Source of the DNA: Streptomyces oryzae | Lineage (GTDB): Bacteria; Actinomycetota; Actinomycetes; Streptomycetales; Streptomycetaceae | Length of the DNA stretch: 42,029 nt | Reading direction: 5' to 3' | Assembly: GCF_017676365.1 (NCBI RefSeq) | Contig: NZ_JADKMA010000040.1 | Location: 1-42,029, forward strand | Shown here: one piece after another, positions 28,872 through 37,990 of the stretch | Layout of the letters: each line of letters begins with the position of its first letter | How positions within the stretch are numbered: the stretch's first letter is position 1 | Position numbers and translations under genes: made by a program | The notes under the pieces: model-generated | What the model was told of the DNA's origin: nothing | What the model saw: only the letters and a program-made list of their open reading frames with translations | Databases searched by the model: none

Positions 28872-30494
28872 ATGACCAGACCGCCGCACAGCGCGACCCC
28901 CGACCCCACCGGCTCGCAGGACGGGCCGCCCGCCCGCAGCCGGAAGCGGGTCGTCCGCCGCCGCATCCTGATCACCGCGGGCTCACTGCTGGGCCTGGGC
29001 GCGCTGACCGGTGGCGCCTACGGCGTCACCTTCGCGATGGTCTACCGCGACCGCAAGCTGTCCAACGTCGGCGAGCTGGACTTCCGCAACCGAGTGGCCA
29101 TCCCCCGGCTGCTGGAACCCGAGAAGGACAAGCGCGGCAGGCGGCACTTCACCCTCAAGGCACGCACCGGCACCAGCTCCCTCGTCCCCGGCAAGAAGAC
29201 ACCCACCTGGGGCATCAACGGGCCGTTCCTCGGCCCCACGCTGCGCGCGCGGCGCGGGGACACCGTCTCCGTCGCGTTCAGCAACGCGCTGCCGGAGACC
29301 ACCACGCTGCACTGGCACGGCATGCATCTGCCCGCCGAGTTCGACGGCGGTCCGCACCAGGCCGTGGCGCCCGGCGCGGAGTGGCGGCCCACCTGGCGCC
29401 TCGACCAGCCGGCGGCGACCCTCTGGTACCACCCTCACCCGCACGGCCAGACTGCCGACCACGTCACGCGCGGCATCGCCGGACTCTTCCTCATCGAGGA
29501 CGAGCACTCCGAAAGCTCCGGCCTGCCGCACACCTACGGCGTCGACGACGTGCCGCTGATCCTCCAGGACCGCGCCTTCCACGACGACGGCTCGCTGTCG
29601 CTGCGCGGCGTCTCCTTCATGGAAGAACTGGCCGGCGCCGGCTCCCTCGGCGTTCTCGGCGACAACATCTTCGTCAACGGCACTCCCAACCCGCATCTGC
29701 AGGTCACCACCCGGCTGGTGCGGCTGCGCGTGCTGAACGGGTCCAATGCCCGCGTCTACAACCTCGGTCTCACCGACGGCCGCTCCTTCCACCTCGTCGC
29801 CCAGGAGAGCGGCCTGCTGCCCGCGCCCCTGCCAGTGCGCCGCCTCCAGCTCGCGCCCGCCGAGCGCGCCGAGATCGTGGTGCCCTTCGAGCCCGGCGAG
29901 AAGGTGGTGCTGCGCAGCTTCCCGCCGGACCTCGGCGTGGGCTTCCCCAACGGGCGGCTGGACGGCGGCGAGGACACCTTCGACCTCATCCAGTTCCGCG
30001 CCGCGGAGAAGCTCCGCGGCTCCGGCGAGCTGCCCGCGAAGCTGTCCGGGGCGCCAGAGCCGGTGGCGGCGCCCGACTCCGCGAAGCGGCGGAGCTTCGA
30101 ACTGTCCGGCATCCAGATCAACGGGCGGTCCATGGACATGAACCGTATCGACCAGGTCGCGCCGGCGCGCGCCGTCGAGCTGTGGGACGTGCAGGGCATC
30201 GACGGTCTGCCGCACTCCTTCCATGTGCACGGCACCAGCTTCAGCGTCGTCTCCTACGGCGGCCGGCCCACCCCCGAGCGGCTGCGCGGCCTCAAGGACA
30301 CCGTCTATCTGCGCCCGCAGGAGACGGTACGGCTGGCGGTGCCGGTCCCCGAGTACGTCGACCCGGCCACCCCGTACATGTTCCACTGCCACATGCTCAA
30401 GCATGAGGACCAGGGAATGATGGGCCAGTTCACCGTCGTCAAGCCGGGAACGGAGCGCTCGGCACCGCGCCGCGTTCCGGGGGGCCACCACTGA
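28872..30494 (+). CDS. Multicopper oxidase, copy 2 (membrane-anchored or exported)
   Basis: A 540-residue protein. An arginine-rich N-terminus (RSRKRVVRRR) followed by a hydrophobic helix at about 33-55 indicates export or a membrane anchor. Copper motifs are complete: HWHGMHLP, WYHPHPHG, HSFHVHGTSF and HCHMLKHEDQGMM, with His505, Cys506, His507, His511 and axial Met516. It is closer to CueO/bilirubin-oxidase types than copy 1. The ribosome site before ATG 28872 is very close, so the start is less certain. Two laccase-like enzymes in one aromatic polyketide cluster point to oxidative maturation or coupling outside the cytoplasm; copper detoxification is the alternative. Confidence 0.92.
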   Translation: MTRPPHSATPDPTGSQDGPPARSRKRVVRRRILITAGSLLGLGALTGGAYGVTFAMVYRDRKLSNVGELDFRNRVAIPRLLEPEKDKRGRRHFTLKARTGTSSLVPGKKTPTWGINGPFLGPTLRARRGDTVSVAFSNALPETTTLHWHGMHLPAEFDGGPHQAVAPGAEWRPTWRLDQPAATLWYHPHPHGQTADHVTRGIAGLFLIEDEHSESSGLPHTYGVDDVPLILQDRAFHDDGSLSLRGVSFMEELAGAGSLGVLGDNIFVNGTPNPHLQVTTRLVRLRVLNGSNARVYNLGLTDGRSFHLVAQESGLLPAPLPVRRLQLAPAERAEIVVPFEPGEKVVLRSFPPDLGVGFPNGRLDGGEDTFDLIQFRAAEKLRGSGELPAKLSGAPEPVAAPDSAKRRSFELSGIQINGRSMDMNRIDQVAPARAVELWDVQGIDGLPHSFHVHGTSFSVVSYGGRPTPERLRGLKDTVYLRPQETVRLAVPVPEYVDPATPYMFHCHMLKHEDQGMMGQFTVVKPGTERSAPRRVPGGHH

Positions 30495-30506
30495 GGGCTT
30501 GTTCCG

Positions 30507-30610
30507 GTGAGGGGCTGCCTCTTGCCCGCCGTCGCGGACTGCGGGCCGTTTGTGGCTTGTCGCGCAGTTCCCCGCGCCCCTGAATGGCTGCCCGGCGAAG
30601 CTTGGACAGT
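30507..30610 (+). repeat. Intergenic repeat copy C
   Basis: This copy begins 12 bases after the multicopper oxidase stop in the same orientation as the gene. It carries GAGGGGCTGCC, then GCGGACTGCGGG, TTGTGGCTTGTCG and the 21-base core at 30561-30581, followed by GCGAAGCTTGGACAGT shared with copy B. The remaining bases to 30718 hold the ribosome site of the next gene and nothing else clear. Confidence 0.85.
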
Positions 30611-30718
30611 ACGCCCCCACGGCGCCGGCGTTCGAGTGGTCCGCAAGTGCCCTTGCCTACGCTCCCGGCACGGCGGCAGCAGCCCCGCTGCCCGGCTTGA
30701 CGAGAGGCGAGGAATCGC

Positions 30719-31921
30719 ATGGGTAACCCACAAGCGCCGGCACCGTCGCGCAGGGCGCTGCTCATCGGCTGCGGGATCGCCGGCCCGGTGCTGGCGCTCT
30801 TCCTCCAGCGGATCGGTGTCGAAGCCGTCATCCACGAGGCGAGCGAGGCACCGCGCGACGACGTGGGTGCCTTCCTCAACCTCGCACCCAACGGTCTCGC
30901 CGTGCTGGAAACCCTCGGGATCAGGGAGGACGTCGAGCAGTACGGATCGCCCACCACCAGCACGGCCTTCCTCAACCACCGCGGGAAACAGCTCGGTGAG
31001 AACCCGGCCGAGACGCTGCTGCTCAAGCGCGGACTGCTGAACAAGGGGCTGCGCGAGGCCGCCGTCGAGCGGGGCATCCGGATCGAGTTCGGGAAGTTCT
31101 TCGAGAGCGTCACCGAGACCGGCGACGGCGTCACCGTGCGCTTCCGTGACGGCTCGACCGCTGAGGGCGACTTCATGGTGGGCTGCGACGGCATCCACTC
31201 CAGGACGCGGTACTCGGTGCTGCCCGGCGCGCCCAAGCCGACGTACACCGGTGTCATCGGCACCGCCGGCTACACCCGCTCCAAGTACGGCGCGCCCGAG
31301 GACGGCACCATGCGGATGTCGTTCTGCCTCGACGGGTTCTTCGGTCACCAGACCACGCCCGGGGGAGAGATCTACTGGTTCGAGAACTACCACCAGGCCC
31401 GGGAGCCCGAGCGGGGCGAGATCGAGGCCGTCACCCACGAGGAGTGGCAGCGGCGACTGCTGGCCAAGCACCGCAAGGACCACTTTCCGGTGCCGCAGCT
31501 CATCGAGGACACCCCGGCCGGGATCCTCGGCTACCCGATCTACGACATGCCGTCCCTGCCGACCTGGTACAAGGGGCGGGTCTGCCTGGTGGGGGACGCG
31601 GCGCACGCCACCTCGCCGCATGTCGGACAGGGCGCCTCCATGGCCATGGAGGACGCCATCGTGCTCGCCAAGTGCCTGCGGGACCTGCCCGCGCCCGAGC
31701 GGGCCTTCGCCGCGTTCGAGGAGATCCGCAAGGGCCGCGTCGAGAAGATCATCAAGGAGGGGCGCAAGACCGGCAACCAGAAGGCCGCGACCAACGGCTT
31801 CCAGCGCGCCGTACGCGACCTGGTGCTCCCCTTCTTCCTCAAGCTCGGCGTCAAGGCCACCGAGCCCGTCTACTCCTACCGCGTGCCGTGGGACGAGCCG
31901 GTGACGGCTGCCCGCGTCTGA
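30719..31921 (+). CDS. FAD-dependent aromatic hydroxylase (PHBH/UbiH family)
   Basis: A 400-residue class A flavin mono-oxygenase. GCGIAG at 17-22 binds FAD, and VGDAAHATSPHVGQGA with Asp293 is the second FAD motif. It would use NAD(P)H and oxygen to hydroxylate an aromatic ring, or in some family members carry out Baeyer-Villiger oxidation. In the fasamycin/formicamycin pathway a comparable enzyme works alongside a halogenase; a similar partnership here is only an analogy. It is followed by a strong hairpin, then the halogenase. The ribosome site is GAGGCGAGGA. Confidence 0.93.
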   Translation: MGNPQAPAPSRRALLIGCGIAGPVLALFLQRIGVEAVIHEASEAPRDDVGAFLNLAPNGLAVLETLGIREDVEQYGSPTTSTAFLNHRGKQLGENPAETLLLKRGLLNKGLREAAVERGIRIEFGKFFESVTETGDGVTVRFRDGSTAEGDFMVGCDGIHSRTRYSVLPGAPKPTYTGVIGTAGYTRSKYGAPEDGTMRMSFCLDGFFGHQTTPGGEIYWFENYHQAREPERGEIEAVTHEEWQRRLLAKHRKDHFPVPQLIEDTPAGILGYPIYDMPSLPTWYKGRVCLVGDAAHATSPHVGQGASMAMEDAIVLAKCLRDLPAPERAFAAFEEIRKGRVEKIIKEGRKTGNQKAATNGFQRAVRDLVLPFFLKLGVKATEPVYSYRVPWDEPVTAARV

Positions 31922-31988
31922 GCGCTGTCGGCGTCTGAGCGCTACTGGCCTCTGAGCGCAGGCCGCGGCTGGGAGCCGGCGACCACCG

Positions 31989-32018
31989 AGGGGCGCGCCC
32001 GATCCGGGGCGCGCCCCT
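31989..32018. terminator. 12-bp perfect hairpin after the hydroxylase gene
   Basis: The arms AGGGGCGCGCCC and GGGCGCGCCCCT are exact complements around a six-base loop (GATCCG). It sits 68 bases beyond the hydroxylase stop in a 229-base gap. That gap also holds three copies of TCTGAGCGC at 31917, 31934 and 31951, the first covering the stop codon. A terminator separating the hydroxylase from the halogenase operon is the likely meaning. Confidence 0.8.
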
Positions 32019-32150
32019 GTCCGCGTATGTACGGGCGGTTCCGTTTCGAGGCCGTCTCCACTGCCGCTCCGGCACTCCGGCGCACCGTGCCCGGGAGGGT
32101 CCGCGCCTTGCACCCGACCTGTCCAGGACCCAGGACGAATGGAGAAGTTC

Positions 32151-33566
32151 ATGCGTGGTTCCACCCAGATCCTCGTCATCGGGGGCGGGCCTGCCGGGTC
32201 CACGGCGGCCGGACTGCTGGCGAAGCAGGGCTTCGAGGTCACCCTGCTGGAGCGTGACCGCTTCCCCCGCTACCACATCGGCGAGTCGATCCTCCCGTCG
32301 TGCCGGCCGATCCTGGAACTGCTCGGAGTCTGGGACAAGGTGGAGGCGCACGGCTTCCAGCCCAAGGGCGGCGCCTACTTCTTCTGGGGCCCGGAGGAGT
32401 GGGAGGTCAAGTTCGACAACCTGGGCGACGACGGCACCAACGCCTGGCAGGTGATCCGCTCCGAGTTCGACGAACTGCTGCTGCGGCACGCCGAGTCGCT
32501 GGGCGTCGAGGTCGTGGAGGACATCACCGTCAAGGAGCTGGAGTTCGACGGCGAGCGCCCCGTCGCCGCGCAGTGGGCCGGCACCAAGGACCCGTCCACC
32601 AGCGGGCGCATCGCCTTCGACTACGTCATCGACGCCTCCGGGCGCGGCGGCGTCATGGCGGCCCGGCATGTGAAGAACCGCCAGTACCACGAGATCTTCC
32701 GCAACGTGGCTGCCTGGTCGTACTGGAAGAACGTCAAGCCGCTGGACCGCGGGCCCGAGGGCGCCATCGCCGTCTGCTCGGCGCCCGACGGCTGGTTCTG
32801 GGTCATCCCGCTGCACGACGGCACCACCAGCATCGGCCTGGTCACCGGACGGGACATCTTCAACGAGAAGCGGAACCGGCTCGGCGGCATCCAGGAGGTC
32901 TACGACCAGGTGCTGGCCGAGTGCCCCGCCGTCACCAAGCTGCTGGGCGGTGCCGAGCAGGTCAGCGGCATGAAGGTGGAGCAGGACTACTCCTACACGG
33001 CGGAGAACTTCGGCCGCCCCGGCTATCTGATGTGCGGCGACGCCGCCTGCTTCCTCGACCCGCTGCTGTCCACCGGCGTCCACCTGGCCACCTACAGCGC
33101 CATGCTGGCCAGCGCGTCCCTCGGCAGCGTCATCCGCGGCGAGGTCGAGGAGGACGAAGCCTGGAACTTCTTCAACACCGTCTACCGGCACGCCTACGAG
33201 CGGCTGCTGGTGCTGGTCTCCGTCTTCTACGAGAGCTACCGCGGCAAGGAGCACCACTTCTACAACGCCCAGAAGCTCACCTCCTCGCAGCGCGAGAACC
33301 TCAACCTCCAGGACGCCTTCGACCGCATCATCACCGGCATCGCCGACATGGAGGACGCGCAGGACGTCTACGCGAGCGTGCACGCCCACCTCAACGGCGC
33401 CGAGAGCGGTGACCCCAACCCGCTCGCCAACCTCAACAAAGTCCACGAGCAGAAGCAGGCCCCCATGAGCGAGCAGAACGCCGTCGGCGGGCTCTACCTC
33501 TCCTTCCGTCCGCATCTGCACCTGGCCAGGACGCAGGCCACCGGCGCTGAAGGAGGCCCCGCGTGA
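32151..33566 (+). CDS. FAD-dependent halogenase, phenol type
   Basis: The protein has 471 residues from ATG 32151 (GGAGAA four bases before it); ATG 32139 would add four residues. GGGPAG at 11-16 binds FAD. Lys72 in GFQPKGGAYFFWG fits the catalytic lysine that holds hypochlorous acid. GWFWVIP carries the WxWxIP halogenase motif at 215-220. The phenol-type layout, with YHIGESILPS early and GDAACFLDPLLSTGVH later, resembles halogenases of other aromatic polyketide pathways. It chlorinates (or brominates) a phenolic ring using reduced FAD from a separate reductase, which is not encoded here. It is coupled to the POT transporter by a GTGA overlap. Confidence 0.95.
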   Translation: MRGSTQILVIGGGPAGSTAAGLLAKQGFEVTLLERDRFPRYHIGESILPSCRPILELLGVWDKVEAHGFQPKGGAYFFWGPEEWEVKFDNLGDDGTNAWQVIRSEFDELLLRHAESLGVEVVEDITVKELEFDGERPVAAQWAGTKDPSTSGRIAFDYVIDASGRGGVMAARHVKNRQYHEIFRNVAAWSYWKNVKPLDRGPEGAIAVCSAPDGWFWVIPLHDGTTSIGLVTGRDIFNEKRNRLGGIQEVYDQVLAECPAVTKLLGGAEQVSGMKVEQDYSYTAENFGRPGYLMCGDAACFLDPLLSTGVHLATYSAMLASASLGSVIRGEVEEDEAWNFFNTVYRHAYERLLVLVSVFYESYRGKEHHFYNAQKLTSSQRENLNLQDAFDRIITGIADMEDAQDVYASVHAHLNGAESGDPNPLANLNKVHEQKQAPMSEQNAVGGLYLSFRPHLHLARTQATGAEGGPA

Positions 33567-35098
33567 CCGCCGCCGACTCCGCCCCTCCGGCGCCGGGGAA
33601 GGACAGCGGCTCCGCCTCGCTGCGCCCCTGGCCCAACTGGTTCCGCACCCTGTTCATGAGCGACCTGTGGGAGCGCTTCGGCTTCTTCGGGATGCAGGCC
33701 ATCCTCGTGCTGTTCGCCGTCGCGCCCCGCGACGAGGGCGGACTGGGGCTCGCCAAGGCGGACGCCGCCGCGCTGTTCGGCGCCTGGATCGGGCTTGCCT
33801 TCATGCTGTGCCTGCCCGGCGGCTGGATCGCCGACCGGCTGCTCGGCCCCCGCCGTACGCTGCTGCTCGGCGCCGCCGTCACCACGGCCGGGCACTTCGC
33901 GCTGGCCACGCCGCTGCTGTGGCTCACCCCGCTCGCGCTGGTCCTGCTGGCAGTCGGCATGGGCCTGTACAAGCCCAACCACCAGGCGCTGCTCAACCTG
34001 ATGTTCAAGGACAACGGGCGCCGCGAGGCGGGCATCTCGCTGATCTACGTCGGCATCCAGGTCAGCGCGCTCACCTCGCCGCTGATCGCCGGGTTCCTCG
34101 GCGAACGCGTCGACTGGCGGCTCGGCTTCGGCGTCTCCGGCACTGCCATGCTCATCGGCACCATCCAGGTAGCACTGGCCAAGCCGCAGTTCCAGGGCGT
34201 GGGTGAGAAGCCTGGCCGGCCGCTGGAGGCGGAGGCCGCGCGCCGCGTCAAACGCCGCGCTGGAACCGTCGCGGGCGCGCTTGCGCTGCTGCTGGGCGGT
34301 ATGGCGGCGGCCGGCGCCCTGACGGCCGGCAGCGGTATCGCCCTGGTCGGCATGGCCTCGATCATCGCGCCCGTCATCGCCTACACCGTGCTCTACCGCA
34401 GCCGCGAGCTGGGTCCTGGCGACCGCAGGCGGCTGCGCTCGTTCCTGTGGATCTTCCTGGGCTCGACGCTGTTCTGGTCGCTGATCGCCCAGGACGGCTC
34501 GTCCCTGACGCTGTTCGCCAAGCACTCCACCGACCGGGACGTGCTCGGCTTCGAAGTACCGGTCAGCTGGCTCCAGTCGGCCACGCCGCTGTTCATCCTC
34601 GTGCTGGCACCGGTGTTCGCCTGGCTGCTGCTCAAGCACGGCGGCGGACGCGCCGGAGTCCCGGCGAAGTTCTCCGCCGGGCTGCTGCTGACCGGCGTCA
34701 GCTTCCTCATCATGGCGGTCGCCGCAGGGCTCGCCTCCGGCGACGAGAAGGTCTCACCGCTGTGGCTGCTGGTGGTCTATCTGATGCACGCCTGCGGCGA
34801 ACTGATCGTCGCCGCCGTGGGCATCGCCGCCGTCGCCGATGTGCTGCCGCGCCGCTTCATCGCGCACATGCTCGGGCTGCTGTGGCTGTTCGCCGCGCTC
34901 GGCGGCGGTGCGGGCAGCGGTCTCGTACGGCTGATCGACGTCATCCCCGAGGCGCTGTACTACCTGCTGCTGGCCGTCCTGGCGTTGACCGTCGGCGGCA
35001 CGCTCGCGCTGCGGCGGCACACCGTGGCACGCGGACTGGCCCCGGAGGGGGAGGCCGACGCCGCGCCCGCGACCGTCAAGGAAGGTGACCTCGCATGA
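33563..35098 (+). CDS. POT-family (proton-dependent oligopeptide-type) transporter
   Basis: A 511-residue membrane protein with a GTG overlapping the halogenase stop. SDLWERFGFFGMQAIL at 33-48 is the family's first-helix motif ExxERFxYYG, but the first Glu is Asp34, while Glu37 and Arg38 are kept. LYKPNHQALLN and GERVDWRLGFGVSG fit the POT family, and about twelve to fourteen hydrophobic helices follow. POT proteins normally import di- and tripeptides with protons. Its translational coupling to both halogenase and methyltransferase points instead to transport of the polyketide or a related compound. The direction is inferred, not shown. Confidence 0.88.
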   Translation: MTAADSAPPAPGKDSGSASLRPWPNWFRTLFMSDLWERFGFFGMQAILVLFAVAPRDEGGLGLAKADAAALFGAWIGLAFMLCLPGGWIADRLLGPRRTLLLGAAVTTAGHFALATPLLWLTPLALVLLAVGMGLYKPNHQALLNLMFKDNGRREAGISLIYVGIQVSALTSPLIAGFLGERVDWRLGFGVSGTAMLIGTIQVALAKPQFQGVGEKPGRPLEAEAARRVKRRAGTVAGALALLLGGMAAAGALTAGSGIALVGMASIIAPVIAYTVLYRSRELGPGDRRRLRSFLWIFLGSTLFWSLIAQDGSSLTLFAKHSTDRDVLGFEVPVSWLQSATPLFILVLAPVFAWLLLKHGGGRAGVPAKFSAGLLLTGVSFLIMAVAAGLASGDEKVSPLWLLVVYLMHACGELIVAAVGIAAVADVLPRRFIAHMLGLLWLFAALGGGAGSGLVRLIDVIPEALYYLLLAVLALTVGGTLALRRHTVARGLAPEGEADAAPATVKEGDLA

Positions 35099-36132
35099 CT
35101 TCCCTGTCCCCGGCACCGGAATCCACCACCCTCGACTCCCCGGAAGCTTCGTCCCTCGCCCAGCTCGGGCTCGGCTTCGCCGCCTCCAAGCTGCTGCTCA
35201 GCGCTCTCGAACTGGGCCTGTTCACCGCGCTCGCCGAGACGGCCGACGGCAGCGCGGAGGCCGAGGAACTGCGCGCCGCACTGGGGTTGCACCCGCGGGC
35301 GGCGTCCGACTTCTTCGACGCGCTGACCGCCGTCGGACTGCTGGAGCGCCAGTACGGCCGCTACCGCAACAGCGAGGCGGCCCAGCGCCATCTGGTGCGC
35401 GGCCCCGACTACCAGGGCGGTTTCCTGGAGGGCGCGGGCTTCGTCCTCTACCCGGCCTGGGGCCGGCTCACCGAGGCACTGCGCACCGGAAAGCCGCAGG
35501 CCGAGGGCGACTTCGAGGCCATGCTCAGCGATCCGCACGCCCGCCGGATGTTCCTGGCCATGCAGGACTCCCTCAGCCAGCCGCTGATCCCGCACCTGCT
35601 GGACGCGCTCGACTGGTCCGGGTACGCGACCCTCACCGACGTGGGCGGGGCCCGCGGCAACCTCGCATCCCGCATCGTCCGTGAGCGCCCAGGGCTGACG
35701 GCAACCGTCTTCGACCGTCCGCAGAACGCCGAACCGTGCGCGGAGCACACCAAGGACCTGGGGGTGTCGGAAAGCGTCACCTTCTCAGGGGGTGACTTCT
35801 TCCAGGACCCACTGCCGCCCGCCGATGTCGTCGTCATCGGCCACGTCCTCGCCGACTTCTCCCGGGACGAGCGCCGCACGCTCATCGAGAAGGCGTACGC
35901 GGCCGTCCACGACGGCGGCGCGCTGCTCGTCTACGACCCGATGAACGGCGACAAACCGGAGCTGGCCTCGCTGATCGCCAGCCTGCACATGCTGGTGATG
36001 ACTCCGGCAGGCGCCGGCTACCACCCCGGCCACTGCACCGGCTGGATGGAGCAGGCCGGCTTCACCGACGTGACCAGCCACCCGCTGCCGCTGGGCAACA
36101 CCCTGCTGATCGCCCGCAAACGGGCGGCCTGA
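35095..36132 (+). CDS. SAM-dependent O-methyltransferase
   Basis: A 345-residue class I methyltransferase of the hydroxyindole/DmpM/TcmN-type family. An N-terminal dimerisation and winged-helix region (residues 15-100) is followed by the SAM motif DVGGARGNLA (182-191). FSGGDFF at 230-236 and His250, in VVVIGHVLADFSRDER, are the expected catalytic region. It would methylate a phenolic hydroxyl of the polyketide; C-methylation is less likely. The ATG overlaps the transporter stop (ATGA), placing it in one unit with halogenase and transporter. The final substrate position cannot be read from sequence. Confidence 0.94.
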   Translation: MTSLSPAPESTTLDSPEASSLAQLGLGFAASKLLLSALELGLFTALAETADGSAEAEELRAALGLHPRAASDFFDALTAVGLLERQYGRYRNSEAAQRHLVRGPDYQGGFLEGAGFVLYPAWGRLTEALRTGKPQAEGDFEAMLSDPHARRMFLAMQDSLSQPLIPHLLDALDWSGYATLTDVGGARGNLASRIVRERPGLTATVFDRPQNAEPCAEHTKDLGVSESVTFSGGDFFQDPLPPADVVVIGHVLADFSRDERRTLIEKAYAAVHDGGALLVYDPMNGDKPELASLIASLHMLVMTPAGAGYHPGHCTGWMEQAGFTDVTSHPLPLGNTLLIARKRAA

Positions 36133-36163
36133 GCCGAGCCCTCACCGCGTAAGGAGACCGACT

Positions 36164-37030
36164 GTGGAGATCGGAGTGGGCCTGCCCACCACCGTGCCGG
36201 ACGTCGACGGGCGGCGGCTCGTCCACTGGGCGGCCCGCGCCGAGGAGCACGGCTTCTCGACGCTGGGCGTACTCGACCGGCTCGTCTACGACAGCTACGA
36301 ACCCCTCACGGCACTCGCGGCGGCCGCGGCCGTGACGGAACGCATCCGCCTCGCCACCAGCATCCTGCTGGCCGCCTACCGCCCCGGCACCCCGCTGCTG
36401 GCCAAGCAACTCGCCACCCTGCACCAGATCTCCGGCGGCCGGCTGACCGTCGGGGCTGCGGCGGGCGGCCGCGAGGACGACTTCCAGGCAACCGGCGCGC
36501 CCTACCGGAACAGGGGCCGCCGCCTGGACGCCATCCTCACCGAACTCCGCGCCATCTGGGACGGCAAGGAGACCGACACCGGCGTCGCGGGCATCGGGCC
36601 CCGCCCCGCCCCGCCAGGCCCGGAACTGATCGTCGGCGGCCACACTCCCGCGGCCATGCGCCGCGCGGCCCGCCACGCGGACGGCTGGATCGCGGGCGGC
36701 AGCTCCGCCACGGCCTACGCCGACCTGGCCCAACAGGCCCGCACCGCCTGGCACACCGAGGGCCGCACCGACAGCCCCCGCCTGGTCGCCCTCGTCTACG
36801 CCTGCCTCGGCCCGGACGCCCGCGCCACCGCCGAGCACTACCTCCGCGCCTACTACGCCTTCATCGGCCCCAAGGCGGAGATGGCCGCCAAGGCCGTCAT
36901 CACCGACGCGGACTCCCTGCGGGAGACGGCCTCGGCGTACGCCGAGGCCGGCTGCGACGAACTCCTCGTCTTCCCCTGCACGGCAGCCCCCGCCCAACTG
37001 GACCTCCTGGCGGAGGCCGCTCTTTCCTGA
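36164..37030 (+). CDS. LLM-class flavin/F420-dependent oxidoreductase
   Basis: A 288-residue luciferase-like TIM-barrel protein with a GTG start after AAGGAGA. EIGVGLPTTVPD at the start, LATSILLAAYRPGTPLLAKQLATL, LTVGAAAGGREDDFQATG and ELIVGGHTPAAMRRAARHADGW are characteristic. These enzymes use reduced FMN or coenzyme F420 for reductions or mono-oxygenations of secondary metabolites. Here it could reduce a quinone or enone late in the pathway. It is likely the last gene of the halogenase operon; the glycosyltransferase remnant follows after 37 bases. Confidence 0.92.
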   Translation: MEIGVGLPTTVPDVDGRRLVHWAARAEEHGFSTLGVLDRLVYDSYEPLTALAAAAAVTERIRLATSILLAAYRPGTPLLAKQLATLHQISGGRLTVGAAAGGREDDFQATGAPYRNRGRRLDAILTELRAIWDGKETDTGVAGIGPRPAPPGPELIVGGHTPAAMRRAARHADGWIAGGSSATAYADLAQQARTAWHTEGRTDSPRLVALVYACLGPDARATAEHYLRAYYAFIGPKAEMAAKAVITDADSLRETASAYAEAGCDELLVFPCTAAPAQLDLLAEAALS

Positions 37031-37067
37031 CCCCGCCTGCCCGCGCATCGGCGTCGCCATCCTGACG

Positions 37068-37681
37068 ATGGGCAACCGGCCGGCCGAACTGCTGGAGCTG
37101 CTGGAGTCGGTTGCCGCGCAGGAGACGTCCGCGCGGCGGGTCGTGGTGGTGGGAAACGGCGCCCCGCAGCCGTCACTTCCCAAGGGGGTGACGGGCCTGG
37201 AACTCCCGGAGAACCTGGGCGTGGCCGGGGGCCGGAACGCGGCCCTCGCCCGCCTCGCGGAGTTCGGGGACGTCGATGTGGTGGTGGACCTGGACGATGA
37301 CGGCCTGCTGATCAGCCGCGATGTCTTCACCCGCCTTGCCCGCCGCTACGAGCAGGACGATCGGCTGGGCATCGTCAGCTTCCGGATCTGCGACGAGCGC
37401 GGGCGGACACAGCGCCGCCATGTGCCCCGGCTGCGGGCCGCTGACCCGATGCGCGGCGGACCGGTCACCACCTTCCTCGGCGGCGGACACGCCCTCTCGG
37501 CCCGGATGCTGGAGCAGACCGGCGGCTGGCCCGACGCCACCTGCCCGCGCCGCTCGTCCCCGCCTTACTGGCCGCCTGGACCCTCCTCACCCTTGCCCGC
37601 ACCCGCTCCTGGGGCGGCCTCCGCGCCTGGTGGGGCGGCTTCTCCGAAGGCGTACGCACCCCCTGTCCCCCAAGCGGCTAG
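37068..37681 (+). pseudogene. Decayed family-2 glycosyltransferase
   Basis: The first part (37068 to about 37540) encodes MGNRPAELLELLESVAAQE, the VVVDLDDDGLL metal/sugar region and GGGHALSARMLEQTGGWPDA, typical of GT-A glycosyltransferases. The expected continuation (about 65 residues with the acidic catalytic-base region) is missing. A different frame then picks up the C-terminus, LPAPLVPALLAAWTLLTLAR to EGVRTPCPPSG, at 37541-37681, ending in TAG. So an internal deletion of roughly 195 bases has also shifted the frame. The reading frame carries on as proline-rich nonsense to 37745. The N-terminal IGVAILT lies before ATG 37068, so the true start is lost too. Confidence 0.85.
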
Positions 37682-37840
37682 CTCGGGTCTCGACGGCGCG
37701 GGGTGTGCGTTCAGTGAAGTGACCGGTGTGCCGTTGGTCGCATAAGCCGCACGGGGCACAGGAGTTGACGCCGGATCAACGCGTAGCTGTCCCACCACTG
37801 GCCGCTTCACCATGTGTGACGACGGCGACACCATGGGGGC

Positions 37841-37990
37841 ATGACCAGCATCGAGAGTGAACTCCTGAAGGCGCCGACTCCGGCCCGGCGCACCGAGAGT
37901 GAGCGTAGGCGGCGCCAGGCGCTCGCTGATGCAGGCGGGTTCGTGCATGTGAGGGACTCCGACCGCGTCCGGCCGCAGCAGCCGTGCTGA
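37841..37990 (+). CDS. Small basic/acidic hypothetical protein
   Basis: A 49-residue open frame from ATG 37841 to TGA 37990. It is highly charged (MTSIESELLKAPTPARRTES start, then an ERRRRQALADAGG stretch) and overlaps the GTG start of the following gene, suggesting coupling. It has no recognised domain and only a weak ribosome site. It is included because of coupling and a sensible codon pattern; it may not be expressed. Confidence 0.4.
   Translation: MTSIESELLKAPTPARRTESERRRRQALADAGGFVHVRDSDRVRPQQPC

Noticed and set aside
28861..28875. Micro-frame ATG ATG GAG CGA TGA overlapping the multicopper oxidase start
   Set aside because: Four codons only and no separate ribosome site; most likely chance.
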